Shown one piece after another: positions 1 through 10,476 of a stretch of 64,000 nt of DNA (position 1 is the first letter of the stretch; every line of letters begins with the position of its first letter). The notes beneath the pieces are model-generated. The model did not search any database. It was not told the origin of the DNA and saw only the letters and a list, made by a program, of their open reading frames with translations. A program made the translations under genes and the position numbers. The DNA is taken from positions 78,886,628-78,950,627 of the forward strand of contig OY978525.1 of assembly GCA_963854835.1 (NCBI GenBank), read 5' to 3'. The stretch comes from Megamerina dolium. Lineage: Eukaryota; Arthropoda; Insecta; Diptera; Megamerinidae.

Positions 1-1831
1 TGTATGAACCAAAATATCAGACGAAATAGAAGGGGACAATCGAACGAATCATACGGCAAAAGATCCAAAGGAAATTCAAATTAATTTATCAAAGTAGACG
101 TACTGATACTGCTTTGTTTGTGAACGTATTGAAACATGCATGTTGTATTCTCGGTCATACCAGAGACCAGATTATATACGGCTGCGCATACAGAATAATG
201 TTGCAACTAGCCACCGACGTAGCGTACGTACGTACCGCCCGTACGTAAGAACATACAAAATTGCATTGATTTTCTCCGCTACGAGCGACGTCTACGTGAC
301 CGTCATACGGTGGTGAGTTTTCGTTAACACGACATTCTCATAAGATAGGTCGTGTCAGCTGACACGTTCTACGTTTTTACGTCGGTGGCTAGTTGCAGCA
401 TTAGTCACTTTGGATTATTGTCTAGAGTGGTTATATAGCTATATGTTAGCGGACGAATCAATTTATATGTGTCTCATAAAAATATAAACATTTCTCTCTG
501 CTTCTGCACAACAATATCGTCACATTGGATTCTTCTTGAGAATGATTACACGCATTGGATCACATTGGATTTTCCTTGAGAGTGGCTGCATGTACTTATG
601 TATGTATATGTGTCAATGGAGATATATAAGTACTGTGCTATCAAATAGAATTGACCAATGTGCATAAACATATGTACGTATATGAATAAAGTACATATGC
701 CATATAAACGTAATAGGAAAATTAATATACTGTTCTTTAGTATATTTATTATATTATTATCAATCATTATTCTCGTTTTAAATATATGCATGTAATCACA
801 GCTTCTGGTTGCAAACTCATATCAAATGCAATCTGCTCTATCACCAGCAGCAGAGAACTATGCGTGGGCACGTGCGTTTGTGTCTCTGCACATATACATG
901 TGGTTTTTTGAAGATTTTGTCATTTCATGCCATCCAACAGCCACCAAAAATCAACACATCAAATTGTTCGTCTTTCGTCGATTTCGCTCTCATTGGTACA
1001 CACACTCATCTACCTACGCCTGCGTATTTATTGTTGCTTTTGCTCTCGTTTCTTTGGGGAGAAAAATACTCTTCAATTTTTGGCTTCCATATTTCTCTGC
1101 TGCTGGTGATAGAGCAGATTGCATTTGATATGAGTTTGCAACCAGAAGCTGTGATTACATGCATATATTTAAAACGAGAATAATGATTGATAATAATATA
1201 ATAAATATACTAAAGAACAGTATATTAATTTTCCTATTACGTTTATATGGCATATGTACTTTATTCATATACGTACGTATGTTTATGCACATTGGTCAAT
1301 TCTATTTGATAGCACAGTACTTATATATCTCCATTGACACATATACATACATAAGTACATGCAGCCACTCTCAAGGAAAATCCAATGTGATCCAATGCGT
1401 GTAATAATTCACAAGAAGAATCCAATGTGACGATATTGTTGTGCAGAAGCAGAGAGAAATGTTTATATTTTTATGAGACACATATAAATTGATTCGTCCG
1501 CTAACATATAGCCATATAACCACTCTAGACAAGAATCCAAAGTGACTAAACTTTATTCTGTATGCGCAGCCATATATAATCTGGTCTCTGGTATGAGCGA
1601 GAATACAACATGCATGTTTCAATACGTTCAAAAACAAAGCAGTATCAGTACGTCTACTTTGATAAATTAATTTGAATTTCCTTTGGATCTTTTGCCGTAT
1701 GATTCGTTCGATTGTCCCCTTCTATTTCGTCTGATATTTTGGTTCATACACGTTCAACAGAAAATCCACTCCCGCTGATTTCTGGTTATTCCTTTTAAAA
1801 TTTTGTGTACTGGAATATGAGAATTCTCTAA
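1..1831. repeat. Large fold-back (inverted-repeat) element
   Basis: The left arm (1-857) and right arm (1092-1831) are reverse complements, enclosing a loop of about 235 bp (858-1091). The loop carries A/T-rich and CTC-rich sequence but no convincing gene. The left arm is cut by the window edge. The outer end of the right arm, near 1822-1831 (GAGAATTCTC), matches the start of a related half copy at 52303. Short open frames in the arms are mirror images of each other and are not credible genes. The left arm has a 202-bp insertion that the right arm lacks. The element class is not recognised; a fold-back transposon or an inverted duplication of a simpler repeat both fit. Confidence 0.85.
199..400. 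mobile_element. Small MITE inserted in the left arm of the palindrome
   Basis: This segment is absent from the mirror arm and from the related copy at 52.5 kb. Its ends are inverted repeats (left TGTTGCAACTAGCCACCGAC; right, read in reverse, TGCTGCAACTAGCCACCGAC). Compared with the empty arm, the junction has lost a few bases, so the target duplication is not clear. It is non-coding and the superfamily is not assigned. Confidence 0.75.
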
Positions 1832-2279
1832 GCATATATGTCTCTGTTTATACATATTTTTATAACTTATTAACTTCTACTGGCAATCTACCGCTTCTGA
1901 TTTTCTTGGTTCCCTGTTTCTGTTGAGCCGCTTTCTTCTGTAGTACTGCGATTAGAAGAAATTCTTGTTAAATCCGTCGTTGCTTTATATTTTGTTCTCG
2001 ATGTTGAAACTGTTTTAATGTGTCGCAGAGGATTTATTTGGAATGTGGAATTTTGCTCGCTGCACTGCACTCTTTCATCTTTGCGTTTTCAGGTGTGACG
2101 TTGACCATTGTTGCAATTGGCTGAGTTGGTTAATTTTTTTTTCTCTTTCATCGGTGCTACTGTTGTATAACACGTAGATTTCTTGCTTACCGTGGTGTCC
2201 AACGTTTGAATGTTTATTGCAGTACTCCATTGTAGCATCAGCGTTGTTGAGGTGATATCGTATCTCCTTTTTATACTAG
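1832..2279. other. Unassigned spacer between palindrome and LINE
   Basis: No recognisable gene or repeat was found. A 60-codon minus-strand frame (1888-2070) rich in Ser, Thr and Glu is open but matches nothing I know. It could be a remnant of the gypsy element whose other part starts at 5359. Confidence 0.3.
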
Positions 2280-2675
2280 TGTGACTGACGATTAGGTGGT
2301 CTGGTGGTGTTTTCGCAAGGTAACGTGTCTAACTGCCTCAACCTGGTAGGGCTAGCGTAATCCTTATTGAACTCATCGGAAGTCAACTCACTGGCTGTCA
2401 TGTAGTTCAATCTGAGCGCTATGTGATGATACCTTTATTTGTTAATGAGGGGTAGTCATGTAAGTTGCTCTGCTTACTATGTGATGGCGCCTTCTTTATT
2501 ATTAATGGGGGCCCTCCACGTGGCGACCACTGGACAATGTCCTCGTGGCACCCGCTGGGAGGCGGCTGAAGTGAGTGACGAAAATCTCCTCGGTTACAGG
2601 TTGTGCGTTGGGTTCGGGGGGGTTTGTGGTTTTCGCCACATAAACCACAAACCCCCCCCTCCCCCAGTGAATAAT

Positions 2676-3262
2676 CTAAAAATGCCTCGGAAACGGACTA
2701 CCCCCTTTATTGATGACCCCTGCAAACAAAATAAGGAACATGAGTTACGGATATGCACCTGGAATGACCGGTCCCTTTATAGGGAGGGTGCCTCTATCCT
2801 GCTAGTTGATGATTTCGAAAAATACAGAGCTGCTCCAAAAGAGCATCCTGTGATATTTACTACAGGATGCGGATTTTTGGTCAGCAAGAGAGTACGACAT
2901 CTGGTCTCACATTTCACGCCTGTGAACGAACGGCTGGCCACAATCCGCATCAAGGCAACATTCTTTAACATCAGCCTTCTATCAGCTTCTATCAGCTCCT
3001 CGAAGAAGCTTACGATCGCTGCCCCCGCCACGATATTAAAATAGTGCTTGGCGACTTTAATGTCAGGGTGGGCAAGGAAGGTACCTTTGGTCCAACTGTC
3101 GCAAAATTCAGCCTCCACCAGAACACCTCCGATAACGGAATGAGGCTGATCGAGTTCGCCGCAGCACGAAACATGGTAATTGGTGGTACCAGATTCCAGC
3201 ATCTCGACATCCACAAAGCGACATGGCTGTCTCCAGATCAAAGAATAAGAAACCTAAGCTAA
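2676..3262 (+). pseudogene. LINE APE-type endonuclease fragment
   Basis: The open pieces 2439-3044 and 3044-3262 encode endonuclease/exonuclease/phosphatase fold sequence: an N-terminal ICTWNDRSL stretch, then GDFNVRVGKEG (a GDFN motif typical of APE endonucleases), SLHQNTSDNGMRLIEFAAAR and HKATWLSPDQR. The reading frame is split near 3041 and ends at 3262 before the conserved SDH motif. Copy B retains that motif (about 36290), so this copy has lost the catalytic C-terminus. The protein would nick genomic DNA to prime reverse transcription of the LINE RNA. It is clearly non-functional. Confidence 0.8.
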
Positions 3263-3439
3263 GGTGCGCACACGTTTATGTGTCGCAAATAACAGATAAG
3301 TCCCACACAGAGAAAGCTCGACGTCAGTAAGCTGCCATCACCAGCAGATGCATTTGCCACTCAACTAATAGATCTGCTTATGCAGAACACTCCCCCACTT
3401 AATGATACAAGCGCACGGTAGACACATATATCCCACTCC

Positions 3440-5358
3440 ATGACTACTGCTGCCGAGGAGGTAATCGGTTACTATAGGCCTCTGAGGAATGAGTGGTATG
3501 ATCAGGAGTGTCGCGACTCTACCGCAGAGAAAGACGCAGCCTACAGAAGAACCCTGCGTGCATGCGCAACGCGAGCTGTTAAGGAGCGGTACAGAGAGAA
3601 AAGGAGTGCAGAGAGACGTCTTTTCAGGCGCAAGAAAAGAGAACAAGAAAGACGCGAGTGTGAGGAGATAAAAATGTGTACCGACAAGAATGAGACTCGA
3701 AAATTCTTCGAAAAGATCAATCGCCTGAGTGGAGGCTTAAATCCCGGAGCCTCTTCTTGTCGTGATGGAAATGGGAATCTGGTTACAGATGTCCAGAGTG
3801 TACTGAGCCTATGGAGGGAACACTTCTCCACGTTACTGAATGGCGACGCTACGAACAATTCCGCCAGTGGAGGAGATTGCCCGATAACCCCAATTACATA
3901 TGATGGTGTTGATGTTCCACCACCCGACTATGACGAGGTTGAAATGGCCATTTTAAGGCTGAAGAACAACAAAGCTGCAGGTGCTGATGGCCTGCCTGCA
4001 GAGTTGTTTAAGACCGGAAGCGATGAGCTGCTCGCCTGCATGCACCAGCTCATAAGCAGAATATGTATATGTCCTGTATATAAAAAAGGAGACCCCACAA
4101 TCTGCGCCAACTACCGTGGAATAAGTCCCCTGAGTATCGCATACAAGGTCCTATCGAGCGTATTGTGTGAAAGATTGAAGCCCATGCTACACAACCTGAT
4201 TGGACCTTATCAGTGTGGCTTCACACCTGATAAATCTACAAACGACTAAATTTTCACACTGCGCCAAATCCTGGAGAAGACCCAAGAAAAACATATAGAC
4301 ACACACCACCTATTTGTTGATTATAAAGCCGCTTTCGACAGTCCGGTAAGGGATTACCTCTACGCAACAATGTCTGAGTTCGGTATTCCAGCAAAGCTCA
4401 TTCGACTTTGTAGAATGACACTGCATAACTCCTGTTGTGCAGTGAATATTGGGGAGGACCTCTCCACACCGTTTAGTACCGAACGGGGTTTCAGACAAGG
4501 CGATTCGTTATCGTGCGACTTCTTCAATCTTATTATGGAGAAAATAATATGAGCTGCTGATCTACGACATAATGGCACTATCTTCAACAAAAGTGTCATG
4601 CTGTTAGCGTATGCCGACGATATAGACATAATCGGCATGAACACGCGAGCAATCAGTGCAGCATTCTCAGAGTTGGAAAGAGAGTCGCGTCGGATGGGTC
4701 TTACGGTGAACAAGAGCAAGACGAAGTATCTAGTGTCAACAATCAAAGAGTCCCGGCGCCTTAGACAGCACGTCACTGTTGTCAACTACGCTTTTGAAGT
4801 AGTAAGGGACTTTGTCTATCTTGGAACCAGCATTAACAGCATTAATGACGTCAGCTTGGAGATCATGCGTAGGATAACTCTTGCTAACAGGTGTTACTTT
4901 GGGCTGAGTAAGCAATTGAGAAATCGAGCCCTCTCTCGAAGAACGAAAACTACACTCTACAAGTCTCTCATCATGCCTGTCCTAACATATGGCGCTAAAG
5001 CCTCGACAATTTCCACCTCGGATGAGCGAATGTTTGGAGTTTTCGAGAGAAATGTCCTACGCAAGATCTTTGGATCTATTTGCGTTAGTGGCCAGTATAG
5101 AATAAGGTACAACCATGAGCTGTATGAGCTGTATGACCTGTATGCCGACACCGACAAAATACAATGCATTAAAACTCAGCGGCTGCGCCGCCTAGGTAAT
5201 GTCGAACGAATGGAAGAACACGCTCCAGCTAAGAAGGTGTTATATTCGGAACCCGCTGGAGGACGACGCAGAAGAGGAAGACGTAACCTCCGGTGGAAAG
5301 ACCAAGTACTGGAGGACCTGACGGCGCTTGGCATTTTTAACTGGCGCCAACTAGCCAA
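3440..5358 (+). pseudogene. LINE reverse transcriptase, broken
   Basis: Open segments at 3440-4249, 4370-4552 and 4598-5358 together cover the RT. The first has a basic linker and the finger region KNNKAAGADGLPAELFK; a short deletion after ISRI, relative to copy B, removes the start of a conserved block. In-frame stops lie near 4247 and 4550. The third begins at the catalytic block LLAYADDIDIIG (YADD). Toward the end a GGRRRRGR stretch and WKDQVLEDL match the C-terminal region of copy B. The last residues are missing because the element is joined to gypsy DNA. It is a dead copy. Confidence 0.85.
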
Positions 5359-6715
5359 CTTTTTATGGTACTTTTTACCATTTTGTCCGATTTTGATAGT
5401 CGTCGTTTCTGGACTGTCCACATGTATCACTTCGTATGGTCCAGTCAAGATGGGACTCAATTTATTTTTTCTAGTCTGATTTCTCAACAATACTTTATCA
5501 CCTATTTTAAAAATTATAGGGTGGATCCCTTTGTCGTATTGAATTTTAACTAATTTCTTTGCTTTTTCCTGATTTTCCCTCACTAACTGCTGATGCTAAC
5601 TATTGGTCCCAATTCGACCCATCTTCTTTAACAAATCTCCTAAGATATTCTGCTAAAGGTCTGTGGCACCTTTCTAAAGAACCATTTGCTTGTGGATGGT
5701 ACGGTGTTATATGTAATTTCTGAACACCCAGCGTCTTGCATGTATCGGAAAACAATTTCGAAGTGAAATTCGTACCTAAAATTTTTGGTATGTTATATCG
5801 CGCAATAACTTTGTTGTAAAACGCTTTTGCTACTTTGCTAGCTTCAGCATCTGGTATAGCTACACAAATAAAAAATTTGGAAAAATCATCTTGAAATGTA
5901 AGTATGTATTTGTTTCCAGATGTCGTCTCTGGGAGAATTCCTACCATATCCATATATACCTTTTCAAATGGTTTAGATGGTGTGTCATTTAATATCATTG
6001 GCATTTTCGTAAGCCTCAAGCTCTTGTTAATTTGACATTTTTTACAATTTTTAACATATTCTTTAATTTGCCTTCGCATACCTTTCCGCCTATACTGTCT
6101 TCTAATCCTGCAATAAGTTTTCAAAGCACCCTGATGCCCTCCTAAAGGTAAATCATGGAAGTTGCGACGTATCGTCAATATATCCTTTTCACCAGTGTGA
6201 AGTTCCGCATTCTTGTTCTCCTGATTTTCTGCATTTTCATCTAGTTCTAACTCGTCACAAGAGCTTTCATCGGGCTCTTCTTGGCTTTCGGTTTCGTCGA
6301 CTTTATTCCTCGCCATAGAACGAGTCACAACCATTGTTGACTCCTGATTCGATTGTGGAACTCTGCTGAGCGCATCCGCGTTCAAGTTCCTTTTTCCTGG
6401 TTTATAAATTATTTCAAAATCAAATTCAGGTAGTTTATGTATGAAACGTGCCAAGCGTGATGTCTGTCCTCTCAGATTGACAATTCCTCGTAAGGGCTGA
6501 TGATCAGTGTATACTTTGAATAGTCTACCCAGTAGATAAGCTCTATAATTCTTTACAGCCCACACGATAGCCACGAATTCCTTATCAATGTTGGAATACC
6601 TTTTCTCAGTATCACTAAGTACCCTGCTCGCAAAGGCTATTGGTCGATCTTTTCTAATTTCACCTTGCGATAGAACTACCCCCAAGGCTTCATTGCTGGC
6701 ATCTGTTGTCAGCAC
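5359..6715 (-). pseudogene. Family B RNase H and integrase
   Basis: The main open segment (5600-6715) starts with the RNase H core (TTDASNEALGVVLSQ, then YTDHQPLRG). It continues through a connector, an HHCC segment (GGHQGALKTY ... CKKCQINKS) and the integrase core (VYMDMVGILPE for the first Asp, ANGSLERCHR for the Glu). The second catalytic Asp region reads KILGTNFTSK, and the expected Asp-Gln before Gly is absent. A further piece (about 5360-5583) encodes the integrase tail (KIGDKVLLRNQTRK ... LTGPYEV) and runs directly into LINE sequence. The gap and the missing Asp show it is inactive. Confidence 0.85.
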
Positions 6716-7635
6716 AAAGGGTTCGGAAAAATCTGGATATGCTAAAATTGGTGGGTAGAAAATTTCAAATTTTCAAAAGCTTTCTGACATTTTTTGGTCC
6801 AATCAAATTTTGCGCCTTTCCTTAGTAATTTATTAATTGGTAGCGCCATGCCTGCCATATTTTCAACAAACTTTCGATAATAGTTTACTAAACCTAAGAA
6901 TGCCTGACGTCTTTCTTATTTCCTGGAACAGGAATATTTTTGACCCATTCTATCTCACTGGGATCTGGCAATGCTCCTTCCTCAGTGCATTTAAATGTAA
7001 ATTATCTCTTTTCGCAAAAACTGGCACTTCTCTGTGTTTAATTTTAAGTTAAGTCTACGAAAGAGTTCAAACACTCTCCGCAACCGCGATTCATGTTGCG
7101 CCAAATTCCGACTGTAGACAACAATGTCATCCAAATATACAAAACAATCTATTCCCTGGGGTCCAGTCAATACATTCATTCATTAGTCTTTGAAAAGTAG
7201 CAGGTGCTCCCGTTAACCCAAAAGGCATTCTATTAAACTCGTAATGCCCGACACCTTAACTAAAAGCGGTTTTTTCTCTGTCAGACTCTTCCATTAGCAC
7301 TTGATGATATCCACTGGCCAGATCAAGTGCAGTGAAGTATCTACTATGACCTAACTGATCCAATATCTCATCGATGCGTGGAATTGGAAAAACCTGTTTA
7401 ATAGTGGTATCGTTCTGTTTTCTGAAATCAACAACTAGTCTCCATTTTTTTTACCATCGCTTCCCGCCTTCTTTGGAACTAATATTATTGGGGAATTCCA
7501 TGGAGAAGAATTGGGAACGATTATTTCGTCTTCCAACATTTTATTTACCTGTCTATTAATCTCTTCCTTATGCACTTCTGGTAACCTGTACTGTCTCTGA
7601 TTTATTGGCGCCTGGTCTGCCTTTACTGGTATCAT
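6716..7635 (-). pseudogene. Family B reverse transcriptase, fragmented
   Basis: The open piece 7435-7635 holds the RT N-terminus (ending SSPWNSPIILVPKKAGSDGK). The piece 6991-7179 holds the catalytic block [16 protein letters not shown] with the YLDD motif, and FLRK follows. The stretches between (6716-6990 and 7180-7434) still look like RT in translation but are interrupted by frameshifts and stops. The polymerase would copy the element RNA into DNA; this copy cannot. Confidence 0.8.
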
Positions 7636-8057
7636 GTGCTTTATACCTGTTGTGTAAGATAATTAATCGCCTTCCAAATAAAACAAATCGTGAAATGACT
7701 TGAAGATGTCTTCCATTCCTTTCTTCCAGGTTTGAACGCAGATTTTTCCTTGAATTCCCTATTTTGCTAACATATTAATTACTGTTGATTTTACTAAACT
7801 GGTATCTGCCCTAGAGTCTACAAGTAAAATGAGTTTTCCATTTTTCGCTTCCTTGCACGGAAACTCAATGAACACATCATCTACATCAGAGACTTCAAAA
7901 CAATATCCACGTTCGCTATCACTGGATGGGAAAGATGGGTCAACAATCCCTCTGGACGCCTGACTACCAACTTCCACCATCCTACTATCTGACGTGGAGG
8001 GTGTGTCAACAATCTCTAAAGACGCATGATTGACACCTTCCATTTCATTTACAATCC

Positions 8058-8384
<327 letters not shown>

Positions 8385-8564
8385 AATCCTTAATCTAAGG
8401 TTTCTTATTTGCGCCTCAACTGCGTCCATATTATCCTTCACTAAACTTGCCTCAACCTGTATTTTTAAAAGGTATCTTAGTTCTGTTAATGTGGCTTCTA
8501 GCTCCTCACCTGGTGCTAGTACTTTGCGTGGAGGTGGCTTTTGGATAAGGATAATGTATCATAT

Positions 8565-9001
8565 TGTAACGAGTATCGATAGTTGGTTACTCATCACTAT
8601 TGTGACTGACACTATTGGCAGCATCGACATGAATGTCAACAAAAAGATATAAGCGATAACCAGAACAAGCCAACGAGAAAGGAAGAGAAGAATCTCGATA
8701 AAGGAAGATTCTGGGGTGTTGCCAACAGAGTATAAATAGAGCCAGTGTTGAGAAGAGCAATCAATCGAATTCCGAACGTGTCTGCGCAAACATCTATACA
8801 GAGGCAAAAGTTGCTAGTACATTAAAATGTTATTGTAAATAGTTGATTATAAACAGAGTTGATTGTAAATAGAGTTTATTAAATAAATTGTTGCTGTATA
8901 TAGTTGTATAAAATAAGTGTTGCAGTTATTATTAACAGAATCCAGTGATCGAACAAGGTAATTCAAATAGAATTAAACGCTCACAGAATAAAAACGTAAC
9001 A
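8565..9001 (+). repeat. Family A copy 1, 5' LTR
   Basis: The LTR starts TGTAACGAGTATCG and ends AAAACGTAACA (TG...CA). A TATA box (TATAAATA) lies at 8731-8738, so transcription probably starts about 25-30 bp downstream. AATAAA-type signals lie near 8881 and 8987. It belongs to LTR subtype 1, shared with the 3' LTR of copy 2 (diagnostic: TGCGCAAACATCTATAC). Confidence 0.95.
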
Positions 9002-9003
9002 AT

Positions 9004-9023
9004 TGGTGTCAGAAGTGGGATTC
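9004..9023 (+). other. Primer-binding site, tRNA-Leu type
   Basis: TGGTGTCAGAAGTGGGATTC begins two bases after the LTR. From memory it is complementary to the 3' end of an insect tRNA-Leu (…CCCACTTCTGACA plus CCA). The same site recurs at 28439 and 59152, and on the minus strand next to 43573 and 47001. Confidence 0.75.
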
Positions 9024-9030
9024 TGTAAAG

Positions 9031-10444
9031 ATGGTGAAAATTGACCAATCAAAAGTGGACCAGCTTAAAAAGCTGTTGGTAGAGATGAATCTATCGTCAT
9101 CAGGTGCAAAGGCGGAACTGCTGGTGAGGCTGAGGCAAGCTATAGAGGCTACGGGAATTAATGTAGAAGAACATGAGTTCTTCGAGGAAGCCGATATACA
9201 AGCAGTTGTGCACGCTGAGGAAGAGAGCAAAATAGATTCGAGTGGTCAACTCATGGATTTCATGAAAACCATGATGCTGCAGCAACAACAACAGCTACAA
9301 GAACATTCGGCTGAATTACGTACGGAAATTCAAGGAAATGCGTCTCGCATTGACTCCAAGCTTCAAGAACATTCGGCTGAATTGCGTATGGAAATTCAAG
9401 AAGGTTCGTCTCGCCAAGAAAACTTCATTGGAGAATTCCAGAAGACAATTAACTACAAACTACAAGAAATTTCTGGGGCTATTAATGAGAAAGTTGCAGA
9501 ACTAAAAGAACATGTAGATGAAATTTCCGGAGCCATTAATGAAAAAGTTACAGATCTGAAGGAACATGTAGATGATTTGGAAGATAAGTTCGAGAAATTA
9601 CATTACGATCTCAACCAACTAAAAATAAATGGGCCAGCCACATCAGTGATTAGAGATTCAAGTACAATCAAACTAAAGCCACCAACATTTGACGGAAGCA
9701 CGCCATTCAATATCTTCAAGCTTCAATTCGAGACAATCGCTTCGAAAAATCAATGGGATGATAGCGACAAGACTGCTGCTTTAATAGTCGCATTAAAAGG
9801 TAATGCTTCCGAGGTGTTACAGATGATTCCAGAGAAAGATCGTGGTAGCTATCAGTCACTGATGGACACACTCCAGCGAAAATATGGAAATGAATACAAG
9901 AGTCAATTACATCGAGTGGAATTGAGATCGCGAGTGCAACGGAGTAGTGAGAGCCTTCAGGAATTTGCTTCCGATATTGAGCGCTTATGTCATCTAGCGT
10001 TCTCCGGTAATTCGGAAGAGTTCGTCGAAAAAATAAAAATAGAGGCATTCATAGATGGCATACGTGATGGAGAGACAAAGCGTGCCCTAATCATGTCACC
10101 AAGGAATACTTATGCTGAAACAGTCAGTAGTGCATTGACGTTTGAAGCCGCCAGTTTGATGTGTCGACCAATGCCACGTGTACGCCAACTAGAGGCAGAA
10201 ACATCAGATCTGGTTGAAGCAGTGTCCAGCAGTTAAGTCAGTAGTGAAGCCTGAAGGAAGAACAACAGGTCGACGCGAAATCAAATTTACTGGTAAGTGC
10301 TTCATTTGTGACAAACCAGGACACATGGCGCGTGACTGCCGTCTACGACGAAAGCGATCAAGATCGAATTCTCCAGGAAGACAAAAGAAGGAGAATAAGG
10401 TGGATAGTGATCGCTCCACTAACACAAATCCATCGTTAAACTAA
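9031..10444 (+). pseudogene. Family A gag, copy 1 (frameshifted)
   Basis: Open from 9031 to 10236 (401 codons), with the CCHC knuckle in another frame at 10214-10444. Residues about 5-40 form a SAP-like motif (VDQLKKLLVEMNLSSSGAKA...). Residues about 75-200 are a heptad-like, Glu/Lys/Gln-rich coiled coil with repeated units (LQEHSAELR, EISGAINEKV). A retrotransposon Gag core follows (PPTFDGSTPFNIFKLQFE through the RNTYAETVSSALTFEA region). A sequence change near 10225, relative to the intact copy at 59179-60648, shifts the frame before the knuckle CFICDKPGHMARDC. Gag packages the element RNA. Confidence 0.9.
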
Positions 10445-10476
10445 ATCGAGTCAGTTCAGCGGGGCGTGAACTGATT
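10435..10476 (+). promoter_or_regulatory. -1 ribosomal frameshift signal (gag/pol), copy 1
   Basis: Heptamer GTTAAAC (10435-10441), then a 7-nt spacer TAAATCG that begins with the gag stop codon, then a hairpin AGTCAGTTCA / TGAACTGATT with an 8-nt loop (one G-T wobble in this copy). Pol lies in the -1 frame and has no good start of its own. The same arrangement is seen at 29867 and 60639. Confidence 0.7.

Larger units (their letters stand above)
2280..5358 (+). mobile_element. RTE-like non-LTR retrotransposon, copy A (defective)
   Basis: A plus-strand LINE with an APE-type endonuclease followed by reverse transcriptase. The 5' leader (about 2280-2680) is GC-richer than its surroundings and contains a short G/C palindrome around 2617-2668. 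The endonuclease is interrupted and the RT frame is broken several times. The 3' end stops inside the final coding segment (compare the longer end of copy B at 34157-36560) and abuts gypsy sequence at 5359. No RNase H domain is visible, which fits RTE-type elements. Clade assignment rests on remembered similarity to the CFDP2/BovB-like endonuclease family and is an inference. Confidence 0.85.

Noticed and set aside
546..1404. Mirror-image open frames beginning MHIFKTRIMIDNN in the palindrome arms
   Set aside because: They are the two strands of one inverted repeat, low-complexity and Ile/Tyr-rich, and the 52.6-kb copy breaks them. There is no sign of coding constraint.
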